Assembly: GCF_029227915.1 (NCBI RefSeq)
Contig: NC_079876.1
Span: 31,347,828 to 31,411,827 of the forward strand
From: Hydractinia symbiolongicarpus
Lineage: Eukaryota; Cnidaria; Hydrozoa; Anthoathecata; Hydractiniidae
Length of the DNA: 64,000 nucleotides
Direction: 5' to 3'
Numbering within the stretch: position 1 is the first letter of the stretch; every line of letters starts with the position of its first letter. The notes beneath the pieces were generated by a model. The model did not search any database, was not told where the DNA came from, and saw only the letters and a list, made by a program, of their open reading frames with translations. Position numbers and translations under genes: made by a program. This document shows, piece by piece, positions 1 to 13,500 of this stretch.

Positions 1-323
1 CCCTCTATGGCTTTGCCAGATATTTACACGCCCAGAACTGTAGGGGGGTACAGAATAATTCAGGCATTAATACCTGATTTTTTCTGTACCCCCTATGGCG
101 TTGCCAGATAATTATACGCCCAAAACAGTAGGGGGGTACAGGATAATTCAGGCATCCATACCTGATTTTTTCTGTACCCTCCATGGCGTTGCCAGATATT
201 TGCACGCCCAGAACTGAAGGGGGGGTACAGAATAATTCAGGCATTCATACATGATTTTTTCTGTACCCCCTGTGGCGTTGCCAGATATTGTACGCCTAGA
301 ACTGTAGGGGGGTACAGAATAAT

Positions 324-3300
324 TCAGGCATCCATACCTGATTTTTTCTGTACCCCCCATGGCGTACCCAGATATTTGTACGCCCAGAACTGTAGGGGGG
401 TACAGAATAATTCAGGCATCCATACGTGATTTCTTCTGTACCCCCTTTCCCGTTGCCAGATACTTCTACGCCAAGAACTGCAAGGGGGTACAGAATAATT
501 CAGGCATTCATACCTGATTTTTTCTGTACCCCCTGTGGCGTTGCCAGATATTGTACGCCTAGAACTGTAGGGGGGTACAGAATAATTCAGGCATCCATAC
601 CTGATTTTTTCTGTACCCCCCATGGCGTACCCAGATATTTGTACGCCCAGAACTGTAGGGGGGTACAGAATAATTCAGGCATCCATACCTGATTTTTTCT
701 GTACCCCCTATGGCGTTGCCAGATATTTGCACGCCCAGAACTGTAGGAGGTACAGAATAATTCAGGCATTCATACCTGATTTTTTCTGTACCCCCTATGA
801 CGTTGCCAGATAGTTGCACGCCCAGAACTGTAGGGGGTACAGAATAATTCAGGCATTCATACCTGATTTTTTCTGTACCACCTATGGCGTTGCCAGATGT
901 TGTACGCCTAGAACTGTAGGGGGGTACAGAATAATACAGGCATTAATACCTGACTTTTTCTGTACCCCATATGGCGTTGCCAGATATTTATACGCCCAAA
1001 ACAGTAGGGGGGTACAGGATAATTCAGGCATCCATACCTGATTTTTTCTGTACCCCCTATGGCGTACCCAGATATTTGTACGCCCAGAACTGAAGGGGGG
1101 TACAGAATAATTCAGGCATCCATACCTGATTTTTTCTGTACCCCCTTCGCCGTTGCCAGATACTTCTACGCCAAGAACTGTAAGGGTGTACAGAATAATT
1201 CAGGCATCTATACCTGATTTTTTCTGTAGCCCCCATGGCGTACCCGGATATTTGTACGCCCAGAACTGTGGGGGGGGGTACAGAATATTTCAGGCATCCA
1301 TACCTGATTTTTTCTGTGCCCCCTATGGCGTTGCCAGATATTTGCACGCCCAGAACTGTAGGGGGTACAGAATAATTCAGGCATTCATACCTGATTTTTT
1401 CTGTACCCCCTATGGCGTTCCCAGATATTGTACGCCTAGAACTGTAGACAGAATGTACAGAATAATTCAGGCATTAATACCTGATTTTTTCTGTACCCCC
1501 TATGACGTTGCCAGACATTTATACGCCCAAAACTGTAGGGGGGTACAGAATAATTCAGGCATCCATACCTGATTTTTTCTGTACCCTCTACGGCGTTGCC
1601 AGATATTTGCACGCCCAGAACTGTAGGGGGGTACAGAATAATTCAGGCATTCATACCTGATTTTTTCTGTACCCCCTGTGGCGTTGCCAGATATTGTCGC
1701 CTAGAACTGTAGGGGGGTACAGAATAATTCAGGCATCCATACTTGATTTTTTCTGTACCCCCCATGGCGTACCCAGATGTTTGTACGCCCAGAACTGTAG
1801 GGGGGTACAGAATAATTCAGGCATCCATACCTGATTTTTTCTGTACCTCCTATGGCGTTGCCAGATATTTGCTCGCCCAGAACTGTAGGGGGTACAGAAT
1901 AATTCAGGCATACATACCTGATTTTTTCTGTACCCCCTATGGCGTTGCCAGATATTTGCACGCCCAGAACTGTAGGGGGTACAGAATAATTCAGGCATTC
2001 ATACCTGATTTTTTCTGTACCCCCAATCGCGTTGCCAGATATTGTACGCCTAGAACTGTAGGGAGGGTACAGAATAATTCAAGCATTAATACCTGATTTT
2101 TTCTGTACCCCCTATCGCGTTGCCAGATATTTGCACGCCCAGAACTGTAGGGGGTACAGAATAATTCAGGCATTCATACCTGATTTTTTCTGTACCCCCT
2201 ATGGCGTTGCCGGATAGTGTACGCCTAGAACTGTAGGGGTATACAGAATAATTCAGGCATCCATACGTGATTTTTTCTGTACCCCCTATGGCGTTGCCAG
2301 ATATTTGCACGCCCAGAACTGTAGGGGGTACAGAATAATTCAGGCATTAATACCTGATTTTTTCTGTACCCTCTATGGCGTTGCCAGATATTGTACGCCT
2401 AGAACTGTAGGGGGGTACAGAATAATTCAGGCATCCATACCTGATTTTTTCTGTACCCCCCATGGCGTACCCAGATATTTGTACGCCCAGAACTGTAGGG
2501 GGGTACAGAATAATTCAGGCATCCATACGTGATTTCTTCTGTACCCCCTTTCCCGTTGCCAGATACTTCTACGCCAAGAACTGCAAGGGGGTACAGAATA
2601 ATTCAGGCATTCATACCTGATTTTTTCTGTACCCCCTGTGGCGTTGCCAGATATTGTACGCCTAGAACTGTAGGGGGGTACAGAATAATTCAGGCATCCA
2701 TACCTGATTTTTTCTGTACCCCCCATGGCGTACCCAGATATTTGTACGCCCAGAACTGTAGGGGGTACAGAATAATTCAGGCATCCATACCTGATTTTTT
2801 CTGTACCCCCTATGGCGTTGCCAGATATTTGCACGCCCAGAACTGTAGGAGGTACAGAATAATTCAGGCATTCATACCTGATTTTTTCTGTACCCCCTAT
2901 GACGTTGCCAGATATTGTACGCCTAGAACTGTAGGGAGGGTACAGAATAATTCAAGCATTAATACCTGATTTTTTCTGTACCCCCTATCGCGTTGCCAGA
3001 TATTTGCACGCCCAGAACTGTAGGGGGTACAGAATAATTCAGGCATTCATACCTGATTTTTTCTGTACCCCCTATGGCGTTGCCGGATAGTGTACGCCTA
3101 GAACTGTAGGGGTGTACAGAATAATTCAGGCATCCATACGTGATTTTTTCTGTACCCCCTATGGCGTTGCCAGATATTTGCACGCCCAGAACTGTAGGGG
3201 GTACAGAATAATTCAGGCATTAATACCTGATTTTTTCTGTACCCTCTATGGCGTTGCCAGATATTGTACGCCTAGAACTGTAGGGGGGTACAGAATAATT

Positions 3301-4970
3301 CAGGCATCCATACCTGATTTTTTCTGTACCCCCCATGGCGTACCCAGATATTTGTACGCCCAGAACTGTAGGGGGGTACAGAATAATTCAGGCATCCATA
3401 CGTGATTTCTTCTGTACCCCCTTTCCCGTTGCCAGATACTTCTACGCCAAGAACTGCAAGGGGGTACAGAATAATTCAGGCATTCATACCTGATTTTTTC
3501 TGTACCCCCTGTGGCGTTGCCAGATATTGTACGCCTAGAACTGTAGGGGGGTACAGAATAATTCAGGCATCCATACCTGATTTTTTCTGTACCCCCCATG
3601 GCGTACCCAGATATTTGTACGCCCAGAACTGTAGGGGGGTACAGAATAATTCAGGCATCCATACCTGATTTTTTCTGTACCCCCTATGGCGTTGCCAGAT
3701 ATTTGCACGCCCAGAACTGTAGGAGGTACAGAATAATTCAGGCATTCATACCTGATTTTTTCTGTACCCCCTATGACGTTGCCATATAGTTGCACGCCCA
3801 GAACTGTAGGGGGTACAGAATAATTCAGGCATTCATACCTGATTTTTTCTGTACCACCTATGGCGTTGCCAGATGTTGTACGCCTAGAACTGTAGGGGGG
3901 TACAGAATAATACAGGCATTAATACCTGACTTTTTCTGTACCCCATATGGCGTTGCCAGATATTTATACGCCCAAAACAGTAGGGGGGTACAGGATAATT
4001 CAGGCATCCATACCTGATTTTTTCTGTACCCCCTATGGCGTACCCAGATATTTGTACGCCCAGAACTGAAGGGGGGTACAGAATAATTCAGGCATCCATA
4101 CCTGATTTTTTCTGTACCCCCTTCGCCGTTGCCAGATACTTCTACGCCAAGAACTGTAAGGGTGTACAGAATAATTCAGGCATCTATACCTGATTTTTTC
4201 TGTAGCCCCCATGGCGTACCCGGATATTTGTACGCCCAGAACTGTGGGGGGGGGTACAGAATATTTCAGGCATCCATACCTGATTTTTTCTGTGCCCCCT
4301 ATGGCGTTGCCAGATATTTGCACGCCCAGAACTGTAGGGGGTACAGAATAATTCAGGCATTCATACCTGATTTTTTCTGTACCCCCTATGGCGTTCCCAG
4401 ATATTGTACGCCTAGAACTGTAGGGGGGTACAGAATAATTCAGGCATTAATACCTGATTTTTTCTGTACCCCCTATGACGTTGCCAGACATTTATACGCC
4501 CAAAACTGTAGGGGGGTACAGAATAATTCAGGCATCCATACCTGATTTTTTCTGTACCCTCTACGGCGTTGCCAGATATTTGCACGCCCAGAACTGTAGG
4601 GGGGTACAGAATAATTCAGGCATTCATACCTGATTTTTTCTGTACCCCCTGTGGCGTTGCCAGATATTGTCGCCTAGAACTGTAGGGGGGTACAGAATAA
4701 TTCAGGCATCCATACTTGATTTTTTCTGTACCCCCCATGGCGTACCCAGATGTTTGTACGCCCAGAACTGTAGGGGGGTACAGAATAATTCAGGCATCCA
4801 TACCTGATTTTTTCTGTACCTCCTATGGCGTTGCCAGATATTTGCTCGCCCAGAACTGTAGGGGGTACAGAATAATTCAGGCATACATACCTGATTTTTT
4901 CTGTACCCCCTATGGCGTTGCCAGATATTTGCACGCCCAGAACTGTAGGGGGTACAGAATAATTCAGGCA
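324..4970. repeat. Direct duplication inside the satellite, offset ~2,976 bp
   Basis: Runs of variant monomers repeat in the same order about 2,976 bp apart (34 units): 324-623 matches 3300-3599, 1057-1347 matches 4033-4323, and 1701-1961 matches 4674-4934 (offset 2,973). The second copy differs by small indels, for example at 1441-1455, where an odd GTAGACAGAATGTACAG replaces the usual G tract. A smaller 873-bp offset (10 units) links 2086-2310 with 2959-3183. Confidence 0.85.
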
Positions 4971-6520
4971 TTCATACCTGATTTTTTCTGTACCCCCAAT
5001 CGCGTTGCCAGATATTGTACGCCTAGAACTGTAGGGAGGGTACAGAATAATTCAAGCATTAATACCTGATTTTTTCTGTACCCCCTATCGCGTTGCCAGA
5101 TATTTGCACGCCCAGAACTGTAGGGGGTACAGAATAATTCAGGCATTCATACCTGATTTTTTCTGTACCCCCTATGGCGTTGCCGGATAGTGTACGCCTA
5201 GAACTGTAGGGGTGTACAGAATAATTCAGGCATCCATACGTGATTTTTTCTGTACCCCCTATGGCGTTGCCAGATATTTGCACGCCCAGAACTGTAGGGG
5301 GTACAGAATAATTCAGGCATTAATACCTGATTTTTTCTGTACCCTCTATGGCGTTGCCAGATATTTGCACGCCCAGAACTGTAGGGGGTTACAGAATAAT
5401 TCAGGCATTCATACCTGATTTTTTCTGTACTCCCTATGGCGTTGCCAGATATTTGCACGCCCAGAACTGTAGGGGGTACAGAATAATTCAGGCATTCATA
5501 CCTGATTTTTTCTGTACCACCTATGGCGTTGCCAGATGTTGTACGCCTAGAACTGTAGGGGGGTACAGAATAATACAGGCATTAATACCTGACTTTTTCT
5601 GTACCCCATATGGCGTTGCCAGATATTTATACGCCCAAAACAGTAGGGGGGTACAGGATAATTCAGGCATCCATACCTGATTTTTTCTGTACCCTCTATG
5701 GCGTTGCCAGATATTTGCACGCCAAGAACTGTAGGGGGGTACAGAATATTTCAGGCATCCATACCTGATTTTTTCTGTACCCCCTGTGGCGTTGCCAGAT
5801 ATTGTACGCCTAGAACTGTAGGGGGGTACAGAATAATTCAGGCATCCATACATGATTTTTTCTGTACCCCCCATGGCGTACCCAGATATTTGTACGCCCA
5901 GAACTGTAAGGGGATGCAGAATAATTCAGGCATCCATACGTGATTTTTTCTGTACCCCCTATGGCGTTGCCAGATATTTGCACGTCCAGAACTGTAGGGG
6001 GTACAGAATAATTCAGGCATGCATACCTGATTTTTTCTGTACTCCCTATGGCGTTGCCAGATATTGTACGCCTAGAACTGTAGGGGGGTACAGAATAATT
6101 CAGGCATCCATACCTGATTTTTTCTGTACCCTCTATGGCGTTGCCAGATATTTGCACGCCCAGAACTGTAGGGGGGTACAGAATAATTCAGGCATTCATA
6201 CCTGATTTTTTCTGTACCCCCTGTGGCGTTGCCAGACATTGTACGCCTAGAACTGTAGGGGAATACAGAATAATTCCGGCATCCATACTTGATTTTTTCT
6301 GTACCCCCCATGGCGTACCCAGATATTTGTACGCCCAGAACTGTAGGGGGGTACAGAATGATTCAGGCATCCATACCTGATTTTTTCTGTACCCCCTTCG
6401 CCGTTGCCAGATACTTCTACGCCAAGAACTGTAAGGGTGTACAGAATAATTTAGGCATCCATACCTGATTTTTTCTGTAGCCCCCATGGCGTACCCGGAT
6501 ATTTGTACGCCCAGAACTGT

Positions 6521-6538
6521 GGGGGGGGGGGGGGGGGG
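6521..6538 (+). repeat. 18-nt homopolymeric G tract (satellite subfamily)
   Basis: In one monomer subfamily (marked by GTAGCCCCCATGGCGTACC before it and CAGAATATT after it) the normal five or six G have expanded. This is the longest, 18 G. Related expanded tracts start near 1269, 4242, 7320, 10388, 11535, 13810, 15649, 16531, 19685, 23812 and 29927, at roughly 7 to 16 G. Lengths differ even between otherwise duplicated blocks, which points to replication slippage or base-calling error. Confidence 0.9.
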
Positions 6539-7549
6539 TACAGAATATTCCAGGCATCCATACCTGATTTTTTCTGTACCCCCTATGGCGTTGCCAGATA
6601 TTTGCACGCCCAGAACTGTAGGGGGGTACAGAATAATTCAGGCATCCATACCTGATTTTTTCTGTACCCCCTATGACGTTGCCAGATATTTATACGCCTA
6701 AAACAGTAGGGGGGTACAGGATAATTCAGGCATCCATACCTGATTTTTTCTGTACCCTCTATGGCGTTGCCAGATATTTGCACGCCCAGAACTGTAGGGG
6801 GGTACAGAATAATTCAGGCATTCATACCTGATTTTTTCTGTACCCCCTGTGGCGTTGCCAGATATTGTACGCCTAGAACTGTAGGGGGGTACAGAATAAT
6901 TCAGGCATCCATACCTGATTTTTTCTGTACCCCCCATGGCGTACCCAGATATTTGTACGCCCAGAACTGTAGGGTATACAGAATAATTCAGGCATCCATA
7001 CGTGATTTTTTCTGTACCCTCTATGGCGTTGCCAGATATTTGCACGCCTAGAACTGTAGGGGGTACAGAATAATTCAAGCACACATACCTGATTTTTTCT
7101 GTACCCTCTTTGGCGTTGCCAGATATTTGCACGCCCAGAACTGTAGGGGGGTACAGAATAATTCAGGCATTCATACCTGATTTTTTCTGTACCCCCTGTG
7201 GCGTTGCCAGATATTGTACGCCTAGAACTGTAGGGGGGTACAGAATAATTCCGGCATCCATACCTGATTTTTTCTGTAGCCCCCATGGCGTACCCGGATA
7301 TTTGTACGCCCAGAACTGTGGGGGGGGGGGGGGTACAGAATATTTCAGGCATCCATACCTGATTTTTTCTGTGCCCCCTATGGCGTTGCCAGATATTTGC
7401 ACGCCCAGTACTGTAGGGGGTACAGAATAATTCAGGCATTCATACCTGATTTTTTCTGTACCCCCTATGGCGTTCCCAGATATTGTACGCCTAGAACTGT
7501 AGGGGGATACAGAATAATTCAGGCATTAATACCTGATTTTTTCTGTACC

Positions 7550-10500
7550 CCCTATGACGTTGCCAGACATTTATACGCCCAAAACTCTAGGGGGGTACAG
7601 AATAATTCAGGCATCCATACCTGATTTTTTCTGTACCCTCTACGGCGTTGCCAGATATTTGCACGCCCAGAACTGTAGGGGGGTACAGAATAATTCAGGC
7701 ATTCATACCTTATTTTTTCTGTACCCCCTGTGGCGTTGCCAGATATTGTCGCCTAGAACTGTAGGGGGGTACAGAATAATTCAGGCATCCATACCTGATT
7801 TTTTCTGTACCCCCCATGGCGTACCCAGATGTTTGTACGCCCAGAACTGTAGGGGGATACAGAATAATTCAGGCATCCATACCTGATTTTTTCTGTACCT
7901 CCTATGGCGTTGCCAGATATTTGCACGCCCAGAACTGTAGGGGGTACAGAATAATTCAGGCATACATACCTGATTTTTTCTGTACCCCCTATGGCGTTGC
8001 CAGATATTTGCACGCCCAGAACTGTAGGGGGTACAGAATAATTCAGGCATTCATACCTGATTTTTTCTGTACCCCCAATGGCGTTGCCAGCTATTGTACG
8101 CCTAGAACTGTAGGGAGGGTACAGAATAATTCAAGCATTAATACCTGATTTTTTCTGTACCCCCTATCGCGTTGCCAGATATTTGCACGCCCAGAACTGT
8201 AGGGGGTACAGAATAATTCAGGCATTCATACCTGATTTTTTCTGTACCCCCTATGGCGTTGCCAGATATTTGCACGCCCAGAACTGTAGGGGGTACAGAA
8301 TAATTCAGGCATACATACCTGTTTTTTTCTGTACCCCCTATGGCGTTGCCAGATATTTGCACGCCCAGAACTGTAGGGGGTACAGAATAATTCAGGCATT
8401 CATACCTGATTTTTTCTGTACCCCCTATCGCGTTGCCAGATATTGTACGCCTAGAACTGTAGGGGGGTACAGAATAATTCAGGCATTAATACCTGATTTT
8501 TTCTGTACCCCCTATGACGTTGCCAGACATTTATACGCCCAAAACTGCAGGGGGGTAGAGAATAATTCAGACATCCATACCTGATTTTTTCTGTACCCTC
8601 TATGGCTTTGCCAGATATTTACACGCCCAGAACTGTAGGGGGGTACAGAATAATTCAGGCATTAATACCTGATTTTTTCTGTACCCCCTATGGCGTTGCC
8701 AGATAATTATACGCCCAAAACAGTAGGGGGGTACAGGATAATTCAGGCATCCATACCTGATTTTTTCTGTACCCTCAATGGCGTTGCCAGATATTTGCAC
8801 GCCCAAAACTGAAGGGGGGGTACAGAATAATTCAGGCATTCATACATGATTTTTTCTGTACCCCCTGTGGCGTTGCCAGATATTGTACGCCTAGAACTGT
8901 AGGGGGGTACAGAATAATTCAGGCATCCATACCTGATTTTTTCTGTACCCCCCATGGCGTACCCTGATATTTGTACGCCCAGAACTGTAGGGGGGTACAG
9001 AATAATTCAGGCATCCATACGTGATTTCTTCTGTACCCCCTTTCCCGTTGCCAGATATTGTACGCCTAGAACTGTAGGGGGGTACAGAATAATTCAGGCA
9101 TCCATACCTGATTTTTTCTGTACCCCCCATGGCGTACCCAGATATTTGTACGCCCAGAACTGTAGGGGGGTACAGAATAATTCAGGCATCCATACGTGAT
9201 TTTTTCTGTACCCCCTATGGCGTTGCCAGATATTTGCACGCCCAGAACTGTAGGAGGTACAGAATAATTCAGGCATTCATACCTGATTTTTTCTGTACCC
9301 CCTATGACGTTGCCAGATAGTTGCACGCCCAGAACTGTAGGGGGTACAGAATAATTCAGGCATTCATACCTGATTTTTTCTGTACCACCTATGGCGTTGC
9401 CAGATGTTGTACGCCTAGAACTGTAGGGGGGTACAGAATAATACAGGCATTAATACCTGACTTTTTCTGTACCCCATATGGCGTTGCCAGATATTTATAC
9501 GCCCAAAACAGTAGGGGGGTACAGGATAATTCAGGCATCCATACCTGATTTTTTCTGTACCCTCTATGGCGTTGCCAGATATTTGCACGCCAAGAACTGT
9601 AGGGGGGTACAGAATATTTCAGGCATTTATACCTGATTTTTTCTGTACCCCCTGTGGCGTTGCCAGATATTGTACGCCTAGAACTGTAGGGGGGTACAGA
9701 ATAATTCAGGCATCCATACATGATTTTTTCTGTACCCCCCATGGCGTACCCAGATATTTGTACACCCAGAACTGTAGGGGGATGCAGAATAATTCAGGCA
9801 TCCATACGTGATTTTTTCTGTACCCCCTATGGCGTTGCCAGATATTTGCACGTCCAGAACTGTAGGGGGTACAGAATAATTCAGGCATGCATACCTGATT
9901 TTTTCTGTACTCCCTATGGCGTTGCCAGATATTGTACGCCTAGAACTGTAGGGGGGTACAGAATAATTCAGGCATCCATACCTGATTTTTTCTGTACCCT
10001 CTATGGCGTTGCCAGATATTTGCACGCCCAGAACTGTAGGGGGGTACAGAATAATTCAGGCATTCATACCTGATTTTTTCTGTACCCCCTGTGGCGTTGC
10101 CAGATAATGTACGCCTAGAACTGTAGGGGGGTACAGAATAATTCCGGCATCCATACCTGATTTTTTCTGTACCCCCCATGGCGTACCCAGATATTTGTAC
10201 GCCCAGAACTGTAGGGGGGTACAGAATGATTCAGGCATCCATACCTGATTTTTTCTGTACCCCCTTCGCCGTTGCCAGATACTTCTACGCCAAGAACTGT
10301 AAGGGTGTACAGAATAATTTAGGCATCCATACCTGATTTTTTCTGTAGCCCCCATGGCGTACCCGGATATTTGTACGCCCAGAACTGTGGGGGGGGGGGG
10401 GGGGTACAGAATATTCCAGGCATCCATACCTGATTTTTTCTGTACCCCCTATGGCGTTGCCAGATATTTGCACGCCCAGAACTGTAGGGGGTACAGAATA

Positions 10501-13500
10501 ATTCAGGCATTCATACCTGATTTTTTCTGTACCCCCTATGGCGTTGCCAGATATTGTACGCCTAGAACTGTAGGGGGGTACAGAATAATTCAGGCATTAA
10601 TACGTGATTTTTTCTGTACCCCCTATGACGTTGCTAGACATTTATACGCCCAAAACTGTAGGGGGGTACAGAATAATTCACGCATCCATACCTGATTTTT
10701 TCTGTACCCTCTATGGCGTTGCCAGATATTTGCACGCCCAGAACTGTAGGGGGGTACAGAATAATTCAGGCATCCATACCTGATTTTTTCTGTACCCCCT
10801 ATGACGTTGCCAGATATTTATACGCCTAAAACAGTAGGGGGGTACAGGATAATTCAGGCATCCATACCTGATTTTTTCTGTACCCTCTATGGCGTTGCCA
10901 GATATTTGCACGCCCAGAACTGTAGGGGGGTACAGAATAATTCAGGCATTCATACCTGATTTTTTCTGTACCCCCTGTGGCGTTGCCAGATATTGTACGC
11001 CTAGAACTGTAGGGGGTACAGAATAATTCAGGCATCCATACCTGATTTTTTCTGTACCCCCTATGGCGTACCCAAATATTTGTACACCCAGAACTGTAGG
11101 GGGATACAGAATAATTCAGGCATTAATACCTGATTTTTTCTGTACCCTCTTTGGCGTTGCCAGATATTTGCACGCCCAGAACTGTAGGGGGGTACAGAAT
11201 AATTCAGGCATTCATACCTGATTTTTTCTGTACCCCCTGTGGCGTTGCCAGATATTGTGCGCCTAGAACTGTAGGGGGGTACAGAATAATTCCGGCATCC
11301 ATACCTGATTTTTTCTGTACCCCCTATGGCGTACCCAGATATTTGTACGCCCAGAACTGAAGGGGGGTACAGAATAATTCAGGCATCCATACCTGATTTT
11401 TTCTGTACCCCTTCGCCGTTGCCAGATACTTCTACGCCAAGAACTGTAAGGGTGTACAGAATAATTCAGGCATCTATACCTGATTTTTTCTGTAGCCCCC
11501 ATGGCGTACCCGGATATTTGTACGCCCAGAACTGTGGGGGGGGGGTACAGAATATTTCAGGCATCCATACCTGATTTTTTCTGTGCCCCCTATGGCGTTG
11601 CCAGATATTTGCACGCCCAGAACTGTAGGGGGTACAGAATAATTCAGGCATTCATACCTGATTTTTTCTGTACCCCCTATGGCGTTCCCAGATATTGTAC
11701 GCCTAGAACTGTAGGGGGGTACAGAATAATTCAGGCATTAATACCTGATTTTTTCTGTACCCCCTATGACGTTGCCAGACATTTATACGCCCAAAACTGT
11801 AGGGGGGTACAGAATAATTCAGGCATCCATACCTGATTTTTCTGTACCCTCTACGGCGTTGCCAGATATTTGCACGCCCAGAACTGTAGGGGGGTACAGA
11901 ATAATTCAGGCATTCATACCTGATTTTTTCTGTACCCCCTGTGGCGTTGCCAGATATTGTCGCCTAGAACTGTAGGGGGGTACAGAATAATTCAGGCATC
12001 CATACTTGATTTTTTCTGTATCCCCCATGGCGTACCCAGATGTTTGTACGCCCAGAACTGTAGGGGGGTACAGAATAATTCAGGCATCCATACCTGATTT
12101 TTTCTGTACCTCCTATGGCGTTGCCAGATATTTGCTCGCCCAGAACTGTAGGGGGTACAGAATAATTCAGGCATACATACCTGATTTTTTCTGTACCCCC
12201 TATGGCGTTGCCAGATATTTGCACGCCCAGAACTGTAGGGGGTACAGAATAATTCAGGCATTCATACCTGATTTTTTCTGTACCCCCAATCGCGTTGCCA
12301 GATATTGTACGCCTAGAACTGTAGGGAGGGTACAGAATAATTCAAGCATTAATACCTGATTTTTTCTGTACCCCCTATCGCGTTGCCAGATATTTGCACG
12401 CCCAGAACTGTAGGGGGTACAGAATAATTCAGGCATTCATACCTGATTTTTTCTGTACCCCCTATGGCGTTGCCGGATAGTGTACGCCTAGAACTGTAGG
12501 GGTGTACAGAATAATTCAGGCATCCATACGTGATTTTTTCTGTACCCCCTATGGCGTTGCCAGATATTTGCACGCCCAGAACTGTAGGGGGTACAGAATA
12601 ATTCAGGCATTAATACCTGATTTTTTCTGTACCCTCTATGGCGTTGCCAGATATTTGCACGCCCAGAACTGTAGGGGGTTACAGAATAATTCAGGCATTC
12701 ATACCTGATTTTTTCTGTACTCCCTATGGCGTTGCCAGATATTTGCACGCCCAGAACTGTAGGGGGTACAGAATAATTCAGGCATTCATACCTGATTTTT
12801 TCTGTACCACCTATGGCGTTGCCAGATGTTGTACGCCTAGAACTGTAGGGGGGTACAGAATAATACAGGCATTAATACCTGACTTTTTCTGTACCCCATA
12901 TGGCGTTGCCAGATATTTATACGCCCAAAACAGTAGGGGGGTACAGGATAATTCAGGCATCCATACCTGATTTTTTCTGTACCCTCTATGGCGTTGCCAG
13001 ATATTTGCACGCCAAGAACTGTAGGGGGGTACAGAATATTTCACGCATTCATACCTGATTTTTTCTGTACCCCCTGTGGCGTTGCCAGATATTGTACGCC
13101 TAGAACTGTAGGGGGGTACAGAATAATTCAGGCATCCATACATGATTTTTTCTGTACCCCCCATGGCGTACCCAGATATTTGTACGCCCAGAACTGTAAG
13201 GGGATGCAGAATAATTCAGGCATCCATACGTGATTTTTTCTGTACCCCCTATGGCGTTGCCAGATATTTGCACGTCCAGAACTGTAGGGGGTACAGAATA
13301 ATTCAGGCATGCATACCTGATTTTTTCTGTACTCCCTATGGCGTTGCCAGATATTGTACGCCTAGAACTGTAGGGGGGTACAGAATAATTCAGGCATCCA
13401 TACCTGATTTTTTCTGTATCCTCTATGGCGTTGCCAGATATTTGCACGCCCAGAACTGTAGGGGGGTACAGAATAATTCAGGCATTCATACCTGATTTTT

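Noticed and set aside
6521-6538. G-quadruplex or telomere-like repeat
   Set aside because: It is one homopolymer run in a satellite variant, with no TTAGGG-type repeat; chromosome-end origin is not supported.
6873-7439. Long open frames (up to 188 codons) with repeated peptides such as YRIIQAFIPDFFCTPYGVA
   Set aside because: They appear on both strands and in several frames because the monomer is near 29 codons. There is no start context, splice logic or codon bias.
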